DNA of 25,048 bases. Origin: an uncultured Haemophilus sp. (GTDB lineage: Bacteria; Pseudomonadota; Gammaproteobacteria; Enterobacterales; Pasteurellaceae). Made by a program: the position numbers and the translations under genes. Below, in pieces: positions 8,001-16,950 of this stretch (positions are counted from its first letter, which is position 1; each line of letters starts with the position of its first letter). The stretch spans positions 1 to 25,048 of the forward strand of contig NZ_CAJLNI010000013.1 of the NCBI RefSeq assembly GCF_905207935.1, written 5' to 3'. The notes beneath the pieces were generated by a model. It was not told the DNA's origin. It did not search any database and saw only the letters and a list, made by a program, of their open reading frames with translations.

Positions 8001-9485
8001 ATGGTTACTAAGAATCAAACTGCAAAAGCTGAAAAGAATTCGCAAACAACAAGCTTGCTTGATCAGGTGATGGAACAGACACGTTTCAAGCCTGAAAATG
8101 AAGATTACAGTATTGCGCAACGAGGTATTGCAGAATTTATTTCTGAAATGTTGAAGTCTGATAGTGCAGATGCAGTTGTAAATAAGACACTTATTGATGA
8201 AATGATTGTTCGTCTTGATGAAAAGATTAGTCATCAAGTAGATGAAATTTTACATAATGATAAATTTCAAGAAATGGAGTCTGCTTGGCGCGGTTTAAAA
8301 CTGCTTATTGATCGCACAGATTTCCGTGAAAACATTAAAATAGAAGTACTAAATGTAAGCAAAGAAGAATTACTTGACGATTTTGAATATGCCACTGATA
8401 TCACTCAAAGTGGTTTATATAAACATGTTTATTCAGCAAACTATGGTCAATTTGGTGGTGAGCCAGTTGCTGCGATTGTTGGTAACTACACGTTTACGCC
8501 ATCAGCACCAGATATTAAATTATTGCAATATATTTCATCTGTTGGCGCAATGTCTCATGCTCCATTTATTTCAGCTGCAGGTCCTGAGTTCTTTGGTCTA
8601 GATAGTTATGCATCTTTATCTGAAATTAAAGAAGTAAAAGATATTTTTGAGGGGCCTAGATATGCTAAATGGAGAGCTTTAAGAGAGTCAGAAGATTCAA
8701 AATATTTAGCATTAACAATGCCACGTTTCTTGTCTCGTTTGCCTTATGATTCAATTGAAAATCCGATTAAAACTTTTAATTACAATGAAGGAATTGATGG
8801 TAATCATAATAATTATTTGTGGAGTAATGTAGCATTTTTGATGGCATCTAAAGTTACTGATAGTTTCGCTAAATATCGTTGGTGTCCAAATATTATCGGC
8901 CCACAAAGTGGTGGCACGGTTGAGGATTTACCCGTTCATTTATTTGAATCGTTTGGTCAGTTACAAGCGAAAATCCCAACAGAAGTATTAATTACTGATC
9001 GTAAAGAATTTGAATTAGCTGATGAAGGTTTCATTCCTTTAACTATGCGTAAAGGAAGCGATAATGCAGCGTTCTTCTCGGCTAACTCTGTTCAAAAACC
9101 TAAAAAATTCCCAAATACAGAAGAAGGAAAAGCCGCTGAAACAAATTATAAATTGGGTACACAATTGCCATATATGTTTATTGTGAACCGTTTAGCGCAT
9201 TACTTAAAAGTATTACAACGTGAACAGATTGGCTCGTGGAAAGAGCGTCAAGATCTTGAACGTGAGCTGAATGTGTGGTTGAAACAGTATGTTTCAGATC
9301 AAGAGAACCCACCAGCAGAAGTGCGTAGTCGTCGTCCGTTACGTTCTGCTAAAGTGGAAGTATCAAGTGTAGCAGGAGAGCCAGGTTGGTACAAAGTTTC
9401 TTTATCTGTTAGACCACACTTTAAATATATGGGGGCAAGTTTCGATCTTTCCCTTGTGGGTCGATTAGATATTGATAATAAATAA
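8001..9485 (+). CDS. tssC: T6SS contractile sheath large subunit TssC (VipB)
   Basis: A 494-residue protein of normal length. The signature ESAWRGLKLLIDRTDF and the conserved core (GEPVAAIVGNYTF, GPRYAKWRALRESED, LPVHLFESFGQLQAKIPTE, PYMFIVNRLAHYLKVLQREQIG) place it firmly in TssC. Near the N-terminus the helix SLLDQVMEQTR (residues 18-28), followed by DYSIAQRG, resembles the segment bound by the ClpV N-domain in V. cholerae VipB. This is notable because no clpV gene is present here. It assembles with TssB into the contractile sheath in the cytoplasm. Confidence 0.97.
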   Translation: MVTKNQTAKAEKNSQTTSLLDQVMEQTRFKPENEDYSIAQRGIAEFISEMLKSDSADAVVNKTLIDEMIVRLDEKISHQVDEILHNDKFQEMESAWRGLKLLIDRTDFRENIKIEVLNVSKEELLDDFEYATDITQSGLYKHVYSANYGQFGGEPVAAIVGNYTFTPSAPDIKLLQYISSVGAMSHAPFISAAGPEFFGLDSYASLSEIKEVKDIFEGPRYAKWRALRESEDSKYLALTMPRFLSRLPYDSIENPIKTFNYNEGIDGNHNNYLWSNVAFLMASKVTDSFAKYRWCPNIIGPQSGGTVEDLPVHLFESFGQLQAKIPTEVLITDRKEFELADEGFIPLTMRKGSDNAAFFSANSVQKPKKFPNTEEGKAAETNYKLGTQLPYMFIVNRLAHYLKVLQREQIGSWKERQDLERELNVWLKQYVSDQENPPAEVRSRRPLRSAKVEVSSVAGEPGWYKVSLSVRPHFKYMGASFDLSLVGRLDIDNK

Positions 9486-9496
9486 GTAGTTGTTTT

Positions 9497-9913
9497 ATGG
9501 GGTTTTGGAACCGAATTAAAACTGCTCCACAGAATACGGATGTTATAAAAAAGAAAACTGAAGCAGAGATTGTAAGCGACTTAATTCGTTCAATAAAAAG
9601 AAACATAGAATTAGTACTTAATTCAAAAGAAGGGTGTACATTATGTGCGCCCGATTTTGGTTTAAGAGACTTTAATGACGCAACTGCAACTACAAAAAGT
9701 TTAAGTCAAACAATTGTTGCAAATATTCGTTCTAGTTTAGAGCGCTATGAACCAAGAGTTCGTATTACAAGAATAGAATATATCCAGGATACATATGATG
9801 TTCTTCAGCTTAACTTCCGTATAACTTGCGTAGTGTTATTAAAACAAAAAAATGAGTTAACTGAATTAAACATTATTTTAGATAGTTCAAATAAGAAGTT
9901 TAGGGTTGTGTAA
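9497..9913 (+). CDS. tssE: T6SS baseplate protein TssE (gp25-like)
   Basis: A 138-residue protein with the gp25/GpW-like fold expected of TssE: a basic N-terminus, then a helix (IVSDLIRSIKRNIELVLNS), CAPDFGLRDF, an interior helix, and the conserved RYEPRVRITRIE strand. TssE is a baseplate wedge component that nucleates sheath assembly. It starts 11 bases after tssC with only a weak ribosome site, and its stop is directly followed by the tssF ATG, which suggests coupled translation. Confidence 0.93.
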   Translation: MGFWNRIKTAPQNTDVIKKKTEAEIVSDLIRSIKRNIELVLNSKEGCTLCAPDFGLRDFNDATATTKSLSQTIVANIRSSLERYEPRVRITRIEYIQDTYDVLQLNFRITCVVLLKQKNELTELNIILDSSNKKFRVV

Positions 9914-11665
9914 ATGTCTTTGAAAGAGTTTTTTAGAGCTGAGTTAGACTTTCTCAAAAGAGATGGGCTACATTTTTCAAAGATTTATCCCCACTTGTCT
10001 AGATTTCTATCTGATGAGATCGTTGATCCTGAAGCTGAGAGAATTATTGAATCTTTTGCTTTTTTAACTGCTCGCTTGAAAGAAAAAGTACAAGATAATT
10101 TACCTGAGATAACTCAATCAATGATTCAACTTCTTTGGCCAAATTATTTGCGCCCTTTACCAAGTTGTGCAATTTTAAAATTTCAACCTAAAGAAAGAGC
10201 CATTACAACAAAACATGTTGTTCCTAAAGGAACGTTTGCTTCATCCAAACCTGTAGATGGTACAGCTTGCCAGTTTCAGACAACAATGGATGTCTCTGTT
10301 TATCCGCTTGTTTTAAATGATGTAAAAAGTGCATTGGGTAGTGAGTCTACAATCATTGAATTAGAGCTAGAGAATATCACAGATAGTGATTTTTCTTCTA
10401 TACAGTGTGATGAATTATCATTTTATTTATCAGGGAGCGATTACAGCGCTTTAACTTGTTATCAATGGATTTTTAATTATTTAACAAAAGTTTATATTAA
10501 ATCAGAAGATGGTGTAATTAATTTACCACTGGATGTTATTTCTTCTGTTGGTTTTAATAAAGATGAATCTTTGATTCCTTATCCAGATAATGCATTTGAT
10601 GGGTATCGATTATTACAAGAGTTTTTCTTTTTTCCTAAAAAATTTTATTTCTTTAAGTTAAGAAATTTACATCTATATTTAAATCGATTAGGTAAGAAAA
10701 AATTTAAGTTATTTTTTGAGTTTAATCGTTCTTTTCCTAAAGATCTAAAATTAACACGAGCAGATTTTTCCTTGTATTGTGTACCAGTAATTAATCTGTT
10801 TGAACATGATGCTATTCCATTGAATTTTGATGGGAAAAAAGATTTATATCCAGTGATCCCAGCAGGTTTTCATCGAGATCATTTTGAGATATTTGATATT
10901 AAGCGAGTTTCAGGTTCAAAGTTTTTAAAAGATACGGGCAATAAAATTTATATTTACCCAAAATTTGAATCATTTGTCCACAGCTCTTCCTCTGGAAGAA
11001 GTGGGTACTATAAATCAATTATTAAAGATAATATTGAAGAAACAGGTTATGATCATTTTATCTCTTTTATATCTGATTCGAATAAACTTTTAGATAGTTC
11101 CAGAGAGACAATATCTATAGATTTAGATTGTACAAATCATAATTTACCAGAGTTTTTAGGTATTGGTGATATTTGTGTACCATCACAAAATACACCGTCT
11201 TATATTGATTTTAAAAATATTACATTGCCAATAAAAACGGTGAGAGCAGTTCTAGATGAATCGATTCATTGGAAGTTAGTTTCTAATCTTTCGCTTAACT
11301 ATTTATCTTTAACAAAACTAGATGTTTTAAAGGAAATTTTGTTAACTTATGATTTTTCTGCAATGTATGATGTGCAAGCATTGAGACGAACAGAAAAACG
11401 TTTGTCAGGAATGGAGTCTATTACGACTCGTCCAATTGATAAGGTTATAAAAGGTATTGTATATAGAGGTCAAAAATCAGTATTAAGAATAGATAGTAAT
11501 AATTTTCTCTGTGAAGGGGAGTTATTTTTATTTGGTTCGATTCTTGCTGAGTTCTTTAGATTATATGGCACGATAAATTCATTTCATCTTTTAGAAGTTA
11601 TTAATACAAGCAATAACGAGATATTTAAATGGGAACAGAAAACCTCTCTTCAAAGAGTGATCTAA
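9914..11665 (+). CDS. tssF: T6SS baseplate protein TssF
   Basis: A 583-residue protein of normal length. The N-terminus is classic TssF: EFFRAELDFLKRDG, FSKIYPHLSRFL, DPEAERIIESFAFLTARL, then PEITQSMIQLLWPNYLRPLPS. The C-terminal region has QALRRTEKRLSGMESITTRP. TssF forms a 2:1 complex with TssG in the baseplate wedge. Its last 37 bases overlap the start of tssG in another frame. The gene is markedly A+T-rich with A/T-ending codons. Confidence 0.95.
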   Translation: MSLKEFFRAELDFLKRDGLHFSKIYPHLSRFLSDEIVDPEAERIIESFAFLTARLKEKVQDNLPEITQSMIQLLWPNYLRPLPSCAILKFQPKERAITTKHVVPKGTFASSKPVDGTACQFQTTMDVSVYPLVLNDVKSALGSESTIIELELENITDSDFSSIQCDELSFYLSGSDYSALTCYQWIFNYLTKVYIKSEDGVINLPLDVISSVGFNKDESLIPYPDNAFDGYRLLQEFFFFPKKFYFFKLRNLHLYLNRLGKKKFKLFFEFNRSFPKDLKLTRADFSLYCVPVINLFEHDAIPLNFDGKKDLYPVIPAGFHRDHFEIFDIKRVSGSKFLKDTGNKIYIYPKFESFVHSSSSGRSGYYKSIIKDNIEETGYDHFISFISDSNKLLDSSRETISIDLDCTNHNLPEFLGIGDICVPSQNTPSYIDFKNITLPIKTVRAVLDESIHWKLVSNLSLNYLSLTKLDVLKEILLTYDFSAMYDVQALRRTEKRLSGMESITTRPIDKVIKGIVYRGQKSVLRIDSNNFLCEGELFLFGSILAEFFRLYGTINSFHLLEVINTSNNEIFKWEQKTSLQRVI

Positions 11666-12627
11666 TTCAATTTAGCTTCCATCAGCTTATAGAAACAATA
11701 GCTGATGCATCGTCAATGAGCCTAGATGAATTAGAAAATACTCTAGTTGAAGAATCAATATTCCGTTTCTTTAGTAACCCTAAAATTAACTTTCCTGTTG
11801 GGGATATTGAGCAGCTCGTTATTCAAGATGAAGAAGGGAAAAGAATATTTCAAATTTTTGTTAACTTTTTAGGATTACAAGGTGCATCAGGCCCACTTCC
11901 TGGAAGTGTTTTGGATGAAATTGCAGAGGCATCGTATGAGAATGAATCTATTCAAGCAAAATATTTAGATTTCTTTAATCATCACTTGCTTACAATATTT
12001 CACCAAATTTGGAGAAAGTATAAATATTATATACGGTTTAAATCTGATTATTCAGATGACTATTCTCGGGATATTCTAAATATTTTGGGATTGTCTAAGG
12101 ATTTTATTGAATTCTCTCATCTAAATTGGAGTAAAATTTTTTATTATATTGGTCTTATACAATCGGGTATAAGAACTCCGCAGATAGTAACTGATATTAT
12201 TCGGTACTATTTTGATTTGGATGATGTTTCGATTGAAGAGCATGTAAGACAACTTGTTGAAATAGAAAGCGAGCAAAAAAATAAACTTGGTATGCAGAAT
12301 ATGATGTTAGGTAATAATTTTATTTCAGGTGACAAGATTGAATCATTTTCAAATAAGTTTAGAGTTAATATTGATAATCTGAAATTAAATGAGTTTTACC
12401 AATTTTTGCCAAATACTGAAAAATATAAACATCTTCAAGAATTGATTCGCTTTCTATTAAAAGATCCACTGCCTTATGATATTTCATTAGGTCTACATCC
12501 GGATACGCAATCAACCTTTATTTTGGGAAAGGATAATTCAAGTTGGCTAGGATGGACGACATTGATTAATGCAGATTCAACAAGCGCTCATACTTTAAAC
12601 CAGGTGATCATTGAAGGAGCGGTATAA
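11629..12627 (+). CDS. tssG: T6SS baseplate protein TssG
   Basis: A 332-residue protein matching TssG in length and order. Visible elements: an early helix DLIQFSFHQLIETI, ESIFRFFSNPKINFPVGDIEQL, LGLQGASGPLPGSVLDEI (the conserved GLxGxxGPLP motif), then DFFNHHLLTIFHQIWRKYKY and a C-terminal SSWLGWTT. TssG is the partner of TssF in the baseplate. The start overlaps tssF by 37 bases and lacks a strong ribosome site, so translation is probably coupled. Confidence 0.94.
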   Translation: MGTENLSSKSDLIQFSFHQLIETIADASSMSLDELENTLVEESIFRFFSNPKINFPVGDIEQLVIQDEEGKRIFQIFVNFLGLQGASGPLPGSVLDEIAEASYENESIQAKYLDFFNHHLLTIFHQIWRKYKYYIRFKSDYSDDYSRDILNILGLSKDFIEFSHLNWSKIFYYIGLIQSGIRTPQIVTDIIRYYFDLDDVSIEEHVRQLVEIESEQKNKLGMQNMMLGNNFISGDKIESFSNKFRVNIDNLKLNEFYQFLPNTEKYKHLQELIRFLLKDPLPYDISLGLHPDTQSTFILGKDNSSWLGWTTLINADSTSAHTLNQVIIEGAV

Positions 12628-13407
12628 GTGCATAAACTTTTATTGATGGTAACCGATGCGTTTATGCTCGAAAGAGGAACATTACCTTATTGCTATTTTG
12701 ATTTAGCTGGTGGTTTAGTGGGATCTGCATCAAATGTAAATTGGAAAATAGATAATTGGAAGAATGAAATTTCTGATATTGAGTTTGAAATAAAGTATTA
12801 TAATGCCGATTTCTGTTTAATAGCTCATAGTAACAAGCTTTTTATTAATGGAACAACGAGTGCTCTTCCCATGGGGGGAATTATCAAATTAAATGATAAT
12901 GATCTCATTTCTCTGTGCAATTATAAGATTAGAGCTAAGATTTTTACTAATGAAGCAGAGATGGTTACTTTACAAGATGAATTATCTTATTTATTAAATA
13001 AACAAACGGATAATACAATCTTAAATTTAGGACATTCTCAGCAATATCATTATGATTTTGAGAAAGAGAGCATTAATCAAGATTTACTTGAATTAAAAGC
13101 AAATGATACGAATTTAGACCCTTTATTGGCATTAAAAGTAGATGATGAGCCTTCTTCAGAGTTAATGAATGCGATGCCTCATCAATTTGGGTCTACAGAA
13201 TATAAATTTTTTAACCCTCATATTCATAGTGTGTTGGAATACTATACCCCGTTGGATGTTAATGAGTCACCAAATGAGTTAGTAAAGTCGATATCTACAA
13301 TTGAATATGAAAAAATACAGAATTCTGTATCAACTTTAAAAGATAAAGATGATGCAAAGTCAAAACAAGTGGAGCCTATTTTAGATCCTCTCTTTTTTAT
13401 TAAATAA
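12628..13407 (+). CDS. Short FHA-like T6SS protein (TagH/Fha position, VCA0112-like)
   Basis: A 259-residue protein starting at GTG, directly after the tssG stop, with an excellent GAAGGAG eight bases upstream. Residues about 1-110 resemble a forkhead-associated fold: LVGSASNVNWKI, then HSNKLFINGTTSALPMGG, LNDNDLISLCNYKIRAKIF, ending the beta-sandwich. The usual phosphothreonine-binding residues (GR near strand 3, SxxH) are not visible, so phosphopeptide binding may be lost. The remaining 150 residues look disordered, acidic and Asn/Ser-rich. V. cholerae has an FHA protein at the same place between tssG and tssJ; that protein is, as I recall, considerably longer. The role in assembly is inferred from position. 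Confidence 0.72.
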   Translation: MHKLLLMVTDAFMLERGTLPYCYFDLAGGLVGSASNVNWKIDNWKNEISDIEFEIKYYNADFCLIAHSNKLFINGTTSALPMGGIIKLNDNDLISLCNYKIRAKIFTNEAEMVTLQDELSYLLNKQTDNTILNLGHSQQYHYDFEKESINQDLLELKANDTNLDPLLALKVDDEPSSELMNAMPHQFGSTEYKFFNPHIHSVLEYYTPLDVNESPNELVKSISTIEYEKIQNSVSTLKDKDDAKSKQVEPILDPLFFIK

Positions 13408-13420
13408 CTAAGGAAATCTT

Positions 13421-14101
13421 ATGAAATTAAAATCTTTATTTATGTTTACTACTGTTGCATTAACTGTGGCGGGATGCTCTTCAGATAATGGACCGAGTGT
13501 TAATCCACGTTTAGTAAAACCATCGACTTATTCACTTTCTATTTACGCAACGGATCGTGCAAATATTAACGTTTATTCTCCAAAAGATGATGCTATTGCT
13601 GTAGTAAGTGATGAAGCTGCAGCAGAGTTCGAAGATTTAGATGCTTTAAAACCTCAAGCTAAACGTCCAATGACAGCTCATGAATACAAAAAAAATGCGA
13701 CGGCCAATAGTACCAATTCCGATAAGCAAATTATTGAGCAGGAAAATGGAAAGGCTGATGCTAGAGCAACCCCTGTCATGTTAAAAGTTTTCCAATTAAC
13801 GGATAAGTCGCTATTTTTGAGTAGTACATATGATGATTTTCGTGGTAATGATTTCACTGAATCATTGGGCAAAACATATGTTTCAAATATTGATTTAATT
13901 ATTGCACCGAATCAGTTCAGATTTGTGGATTCAGAAGAAATGAATGAAAAAACTCATTATATCGGAGTTGTAGCTCTTTTTAATGGTTATGAAAACCGCA
14001 AATGGAAAGGTATTGTACAAGTCAAACCTAAAGGTGGAGAAAGTTATCCACTGTTAATTCGTGTGTTAGACTCTAAAGTTGAAATTTTTAAGGATAATTA
14101 A
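13421..14101 (+). CDS. tssJ: T6SS outer-membrane lipoprotein TssJ with a long insertion
   Basis: A 226-residue lipoprotein. The signal peptide ends in a lipobox VAGC with the acylated Cys at residue 19. The TssJ beta-sandwich is recognisable: strand YSLSIYATDRANINVY (about 37-52), then ATPVMLKVFQLTDKSLFLSSTYDDF (116-140, in part), DLIIAPNQFRFV and HYIGVVALFNGYENRKWKG. Between the first strand and VMLKVFQL lies an insertion of about 60 residues (54-115), acidic then Asn/Ser/Lys-rich, absent from typical TssJ of about 150-180 residues. TssJ anchors the periplasmic domain of TssM to the outer membrane. AAGGAA precedes the start. Confidence 0.9.
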   Translation: MKLKSLFMFTTVALTVAGCSSDNGPSVNPRLVKPSTYSLSIYATDRANINVYSPKDDAIAVVSDEAAAEFEDLDALKPQAKRPMTAHEYKKNATANSTNSDKQIIEQENGKADARATPVMLKVFQLTDKSLFLSSTYDDFRGNDFTESLGKTYVSNIDLIIAPNQFRFVDSEEMNEKTHYIGVVALFNGYENRKWKGIVQVKPKGGESYPLLIRVLDSKVEIFKDN

Positions 14102-14104
14102 TCC

Positions 14105-15451
14105 ATGTCTTTATCAAATCGTGTTTTGTGGAAAGAAGGCCTATTCATTAGGCCTCAACATTTTCAGCAAGAAAGCCGTTTTTTAACATCACAACTGAAG
14201 CAAGTTATTGATATCTCGGCTTATAATCTAGGTTTTGAGAAAATTGCTTTTGATCAACAGCAGCTTTCTTTTGGAAAGTTTGGCATTACCGAATGCAAAG
14301 GTGTGATGCCAGATGGAACACTTTTTGATTTACCTTTAACAGATAGTTTACCTTCTCCAATTGGTGTAACTAGCAATCTTGTCGGTGAAACGATTTATCT
14401 TTGTTTGCCTATTGTTACAAATGGAGAAGGTGAAATTAAATATTCACCAAGTAATTCAGATTCAATGGACTTCCGAAGTGAGATTGTTTTTACTGAAGTG
14501 AAAGACTCTCATAGTGAAAGTGGAAACTATACTCAGCTTGAGTTGTTGAAAAATCAATATTTTCTAAAATCTTCATTAGATGATTTAAGTAATTATGTTT
14601 CTTTACCTATAGCAAAGATTAAGGATATTACATTAGATCATCAAGTTATATTAGATGAAGCATTTTATCCTATGTCATTGCATATTAATGCAATGCCGGT
14701 CTTCATGAAAAAATTAGCAGAGTTATCTGATTTAGTTTCATTACGAGCACAAAATATTGTGAGCAGAATTGGGCGTCCAGAACAATCTGGTGTAGCTGAT
14801 GTTAATGATTTCCTTATGCTTTTAAGCCTTAATAGAGTTTCACCGTTAATAAAAAGCATTGTGAAATTAGGTAAAGTACATCCTTTATCTGTTTATGAAT
14901 TACTTGCTTCATTACGTAGCGAGCTGACTACTTTTGTTTTGAAAGAACGATTTTCAGAAACTTTTTATGATTATCTTCATGAAAATCCAGCGACTTCTTT
15001 AGAGCCCTTATTTAATGATATTAAGTCCTATTTAAGTATCGTGACAAATACAAAAGTTGTACCATTGCCAGTTGTTGCTCGTCAATATGGAATTTATACG
15101 GCTCAGGTTAATGATGCATCACTTTATTCTACAGCTGAATTTATCATTGCTGTAAAAGCTCATTTACAACCAGAATTATTAAAGAATCAGTTTATTCAAC
15201 AAACCAAGATATCAAGTATCGAGCAAATCAATCAACTTGTTCATTTACAATTGCCAGGTGTTCCTGTGAGTGCTCTACCTGTAGCTCCTCGATATTTACC
15301 TTACCATTCTGGTTTTATGTATTTCCAATTAGATAAAACATCACCATATTGGGAGAATTTGCTGACTTCATCTGGATTTGGTTTCCATATTACAGGAAAT
15401 TATCCAGGATTAGAGATTGAATTTTGGGCTATTCGTGGAGATTTAGCATAA
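14105..15451 (+). CDS. tssK: T6SS baseplate-membrane connector TssK
   Basis: A 448-residue protein of normal length. It begins with the family hallmark VLWKEGLFIRPQHFQQ and contains LPLTDSLPSP, PVFMKKLAEL, the helical HPLSVYELLASLRSEL and the C-terminal YHSGFMYFQLDKTSPYW. TssK is a trimeric cytoplasmic protein that connects the TssFGE baseplate to TssL and TssM. It starts three bases after tssJ; its TAA overlaps the ATG of tssL by one base. Confidence 0.96.
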   Translation: MSLSNRVLWKEGLFIRPQHFQQESRFLTSQLKQVIDISAYNLGFEKIAFDQQQLSFGKFGITECKGVMPDGTLFDLPLTDSLPSPIGVTSNLVGETIYLCLPIVTNGEGEIKYSPSNSDSMDFRSEIVFTEVKDSHSESGNYTQLELLKNQYFLKSSLDDLSNYVSLPIAKIKDITLDHQVILDEAFYPMSLHINAMPVFMKKLAELSDLVSLRAQNIVSRIGRPEQSGVADVNDFLMLLSLNRVSPLIKSIVKLGKVHPLSVYELLASLRSELTTFVLKERFSETFYDYLHENPATSLEPLFNDIKSYLSIVTNTKVVPLPVVARQYGIYTAQVNDASLYSTAEFIIAVKAHLQPELLKNQFIQQTKISSIEQINQLVHLQLPGVPVSALPVAPRYLPYHSGFMYFQLDKTSPYWENLLTSSGFGFHITGNYPGLEIEFWAIRGDLA

Positions 15452-16296
15452 TGAATAATAGAGAGTTGTTGAATACATATAATTCATCAATTGATATGCC
15501 TTCAGATCGAGTTTTCATTACAAATAATGTGCCAGTAATTAATGAAAAAACTGATCTTCTTTATGAGCAAGTTGGAAATGTTGATTTTGATATTGACTAT
15601 GACTTTCAATTACAAACCCACTCCTACAATGCCTTAGTTGAATTGGCAAACCCACTATTAGCGACAGCTCTTAGACTAAGAAAATTATCGTCCGTAGAGG
15701 ATATCGGAAGTTTATATACTAGAATGCAAAATGAAATCATGGCATTGAGTGAAAAAGTAAAAGAATTGAACTATGACAGTGCATTCCAGCTTTCATTCCG
15801 ATATTGTGTGTGTACATTTATTGATGAAATGGTGATGGCAACGCCTTGGGGAAGCTCTTCAGTTTGGGGGCAGCGTTCTTTACTTGCTCATTTTCATAAT
15901 GAAACATGGGGTGGAGAAAAGTTTTACTCGATCTTATCAAGAACGATGCTTGAACCTGAAAAATATCATGAATTGCTCGAATTTATGTACATTTGTTTAG
16001 CTCTTGGATTTAAAGGACAGTATGCCCTTAGTCCACATGGTCAAGAAAATATTCAAAATATTTTAATTAAATTACAAAAAACACTGAGACCATTACGTGG
16101 GTATGATTATCAGAGAAATCAGCAAATGTATCTTTACAAAAGTGATTATACGGTAAAGAAACCATTGTCATTAAACCGTGTTGCATGGGGAACATTATTT
16201 GCTTTTGCGTTAATTTATTTCTTATATAGTATGTTCTTGGATTCATATTCAACTGAGATTATTAATAATGTAAATGACATTATTAATAATATGTAG
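15451..16296 (+). CDS. tssL: T6SS inner-membrane protein TssL (DotU)
   Basis: A 281-residue DotU-family protein. I use the ATG at 15451 (MNNRELLNTY) because it forms a TAATG overlap with tssK and has GGAG ten bases upstream; a start 27 bases earlier would lie inside tssK. Conserved elements: NALVELANPLLATALRLRK, FQLSFRYCVCTFIDEMVMATPWG, SLLAHFHNETWGGEKF, and FKGQYAL. A single C-terminal transmembrane helix lies at about 249-267 (VAWGTLFAFALIYFLYSMF). There is no C-terminal peptidoglycan-binding domain, as in V. cholerae TssL. TssL forms the membrane complex with TssM and TssJ. In V. cholerae clpV and vasH follow; here vasI follows after 17 bases. Confidence 0.95.
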   Translation: MNNRELLNTYNSSIDMPSDRVFITNNVPVINEKTDLLYEQVGNVDFDIDYDFQLQTHSYNALVELANPLLATALRLRKLSSVEDIGSLYTRMQNEIMALSEKVKELNYDSAFQLSFRYCVCTFIDEMVMATPWGSSSVWGQRSLLAHFHNETWGGEKFYSILSRTMLEPEKYHELLEFMYICLALGFKGQYALSPHGQENIQNILIKLQKTLRPLRGYDYQRNQQMYLYKSDYTVKKPLSLNRVAWGTLFAFALIYFLYSMFLDSYSTEIINNVNDIINNM

Positions 16297-16313
16297 TAAT
16301 GAGGGATTTTGCT

Positions 16314-16949
16314 ATGGCACCGCGTTTTTCTTTTGTATATAAAGCGATGTTTGCTTTTTTCTTATCAATATATTCTGCAAATAGTTTATCTGAAGAAAAA
16401 ATGGATAAAGCAGAGCAATGTGTTTCAATTAAGTCAAATATTAATCGTCTTGCATGTTTTGATAAGGTATTTAACACACCGGTTAGAGAGCAAATGATAG
16501 ATGATCGTGTGGTCAGTAATCTTGTTCCTAAATTAGTTGGTGATATTTTTACATTAGCTAAAGTTGATGGGCGAGATGCTTGGGCTGAAAATAATTTAGA
16601 ACTTGCTTTATTAAGTAATGACGGAAGTGCCTCAATATATGTTGCTTGCAAAGACAATATCACAAGATTCCAAATTGCATTAGATAAACCCGTTAAACAT
16701 AATTTACTGAATGTTCATATTGCCAATAACGATACAAATCATACTGCATCTAAAATTGATTGGCAGAGTGCCGAACGAGGTTATTTGCTAGATGCTGGAC
16801 GAGGGCTTTATGCAATACAACAATTAAAATCAATCTTATATATTGATACTTTTTCAGTTTCTCTTCCTCAAGAAGATCGTCAGTTTATTTTCAAAAATAA
16901 CGGACTTGCATCTCAAGTTGCGCCAATAAGAAAAGAATGTGGTTGGTAA
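16314..16949 (+). CDS. vasI: T6SS-associated periplasmic protein VasI (TagO-like)
   Basis: A 211-residue protein from the ATG at 16314, which is preceded by GAGGGA at eight bases; the in-frame ATG at 16299 adds five residues but has no ribosome site. The N-terminus (RFSFVYKAMFAFFLSIYSANS) is a signal peptide. It is followed by the VasI/TagO signature: a Cys in EQCVSIKSNINRLACFD, with two Cys that could pair. It then has an unrecognised beta-rich region ending in KECGW. V. cholerae VasI (VCA0118) occupies the same position before tssA. Its role is accessory; TagO-like proteins have been linked to placing T6SS through peptidoglycan, but I would not assume that here. Confidence 0.8.
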   Translation: MAPRFSFVYKAMFAFFLSIYSANSLSEEKMDKAEQCVSIKSNINRLACFDKVFNTPVREQMIDDRVVSNLVPKLVGDIFTLAKVDGRDAWAENNLELALLSNDGSASIYVACKDNITRFQIALDKPVKHNLLNVHIANNDTNHTASKIDWQSAERGYLLDAGRGLYAIQQLKSILYIDTFSVSLPQEDRQFIFKNNGLASQVAPIRKECGW

Positions 16950-16950
16950 A

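Noticed and set aside
15424..15450. Upstream start for tssL
   Set aside because: It would place nine residues inside the tssK end; the ATG at 15451 has GGAG upstream and a TAATG junction.
16939..16950. GTG start for tssA
   Set aside because: It overlaps the vasI stop; the downstream ATG gives the expected TssA N-terminus.
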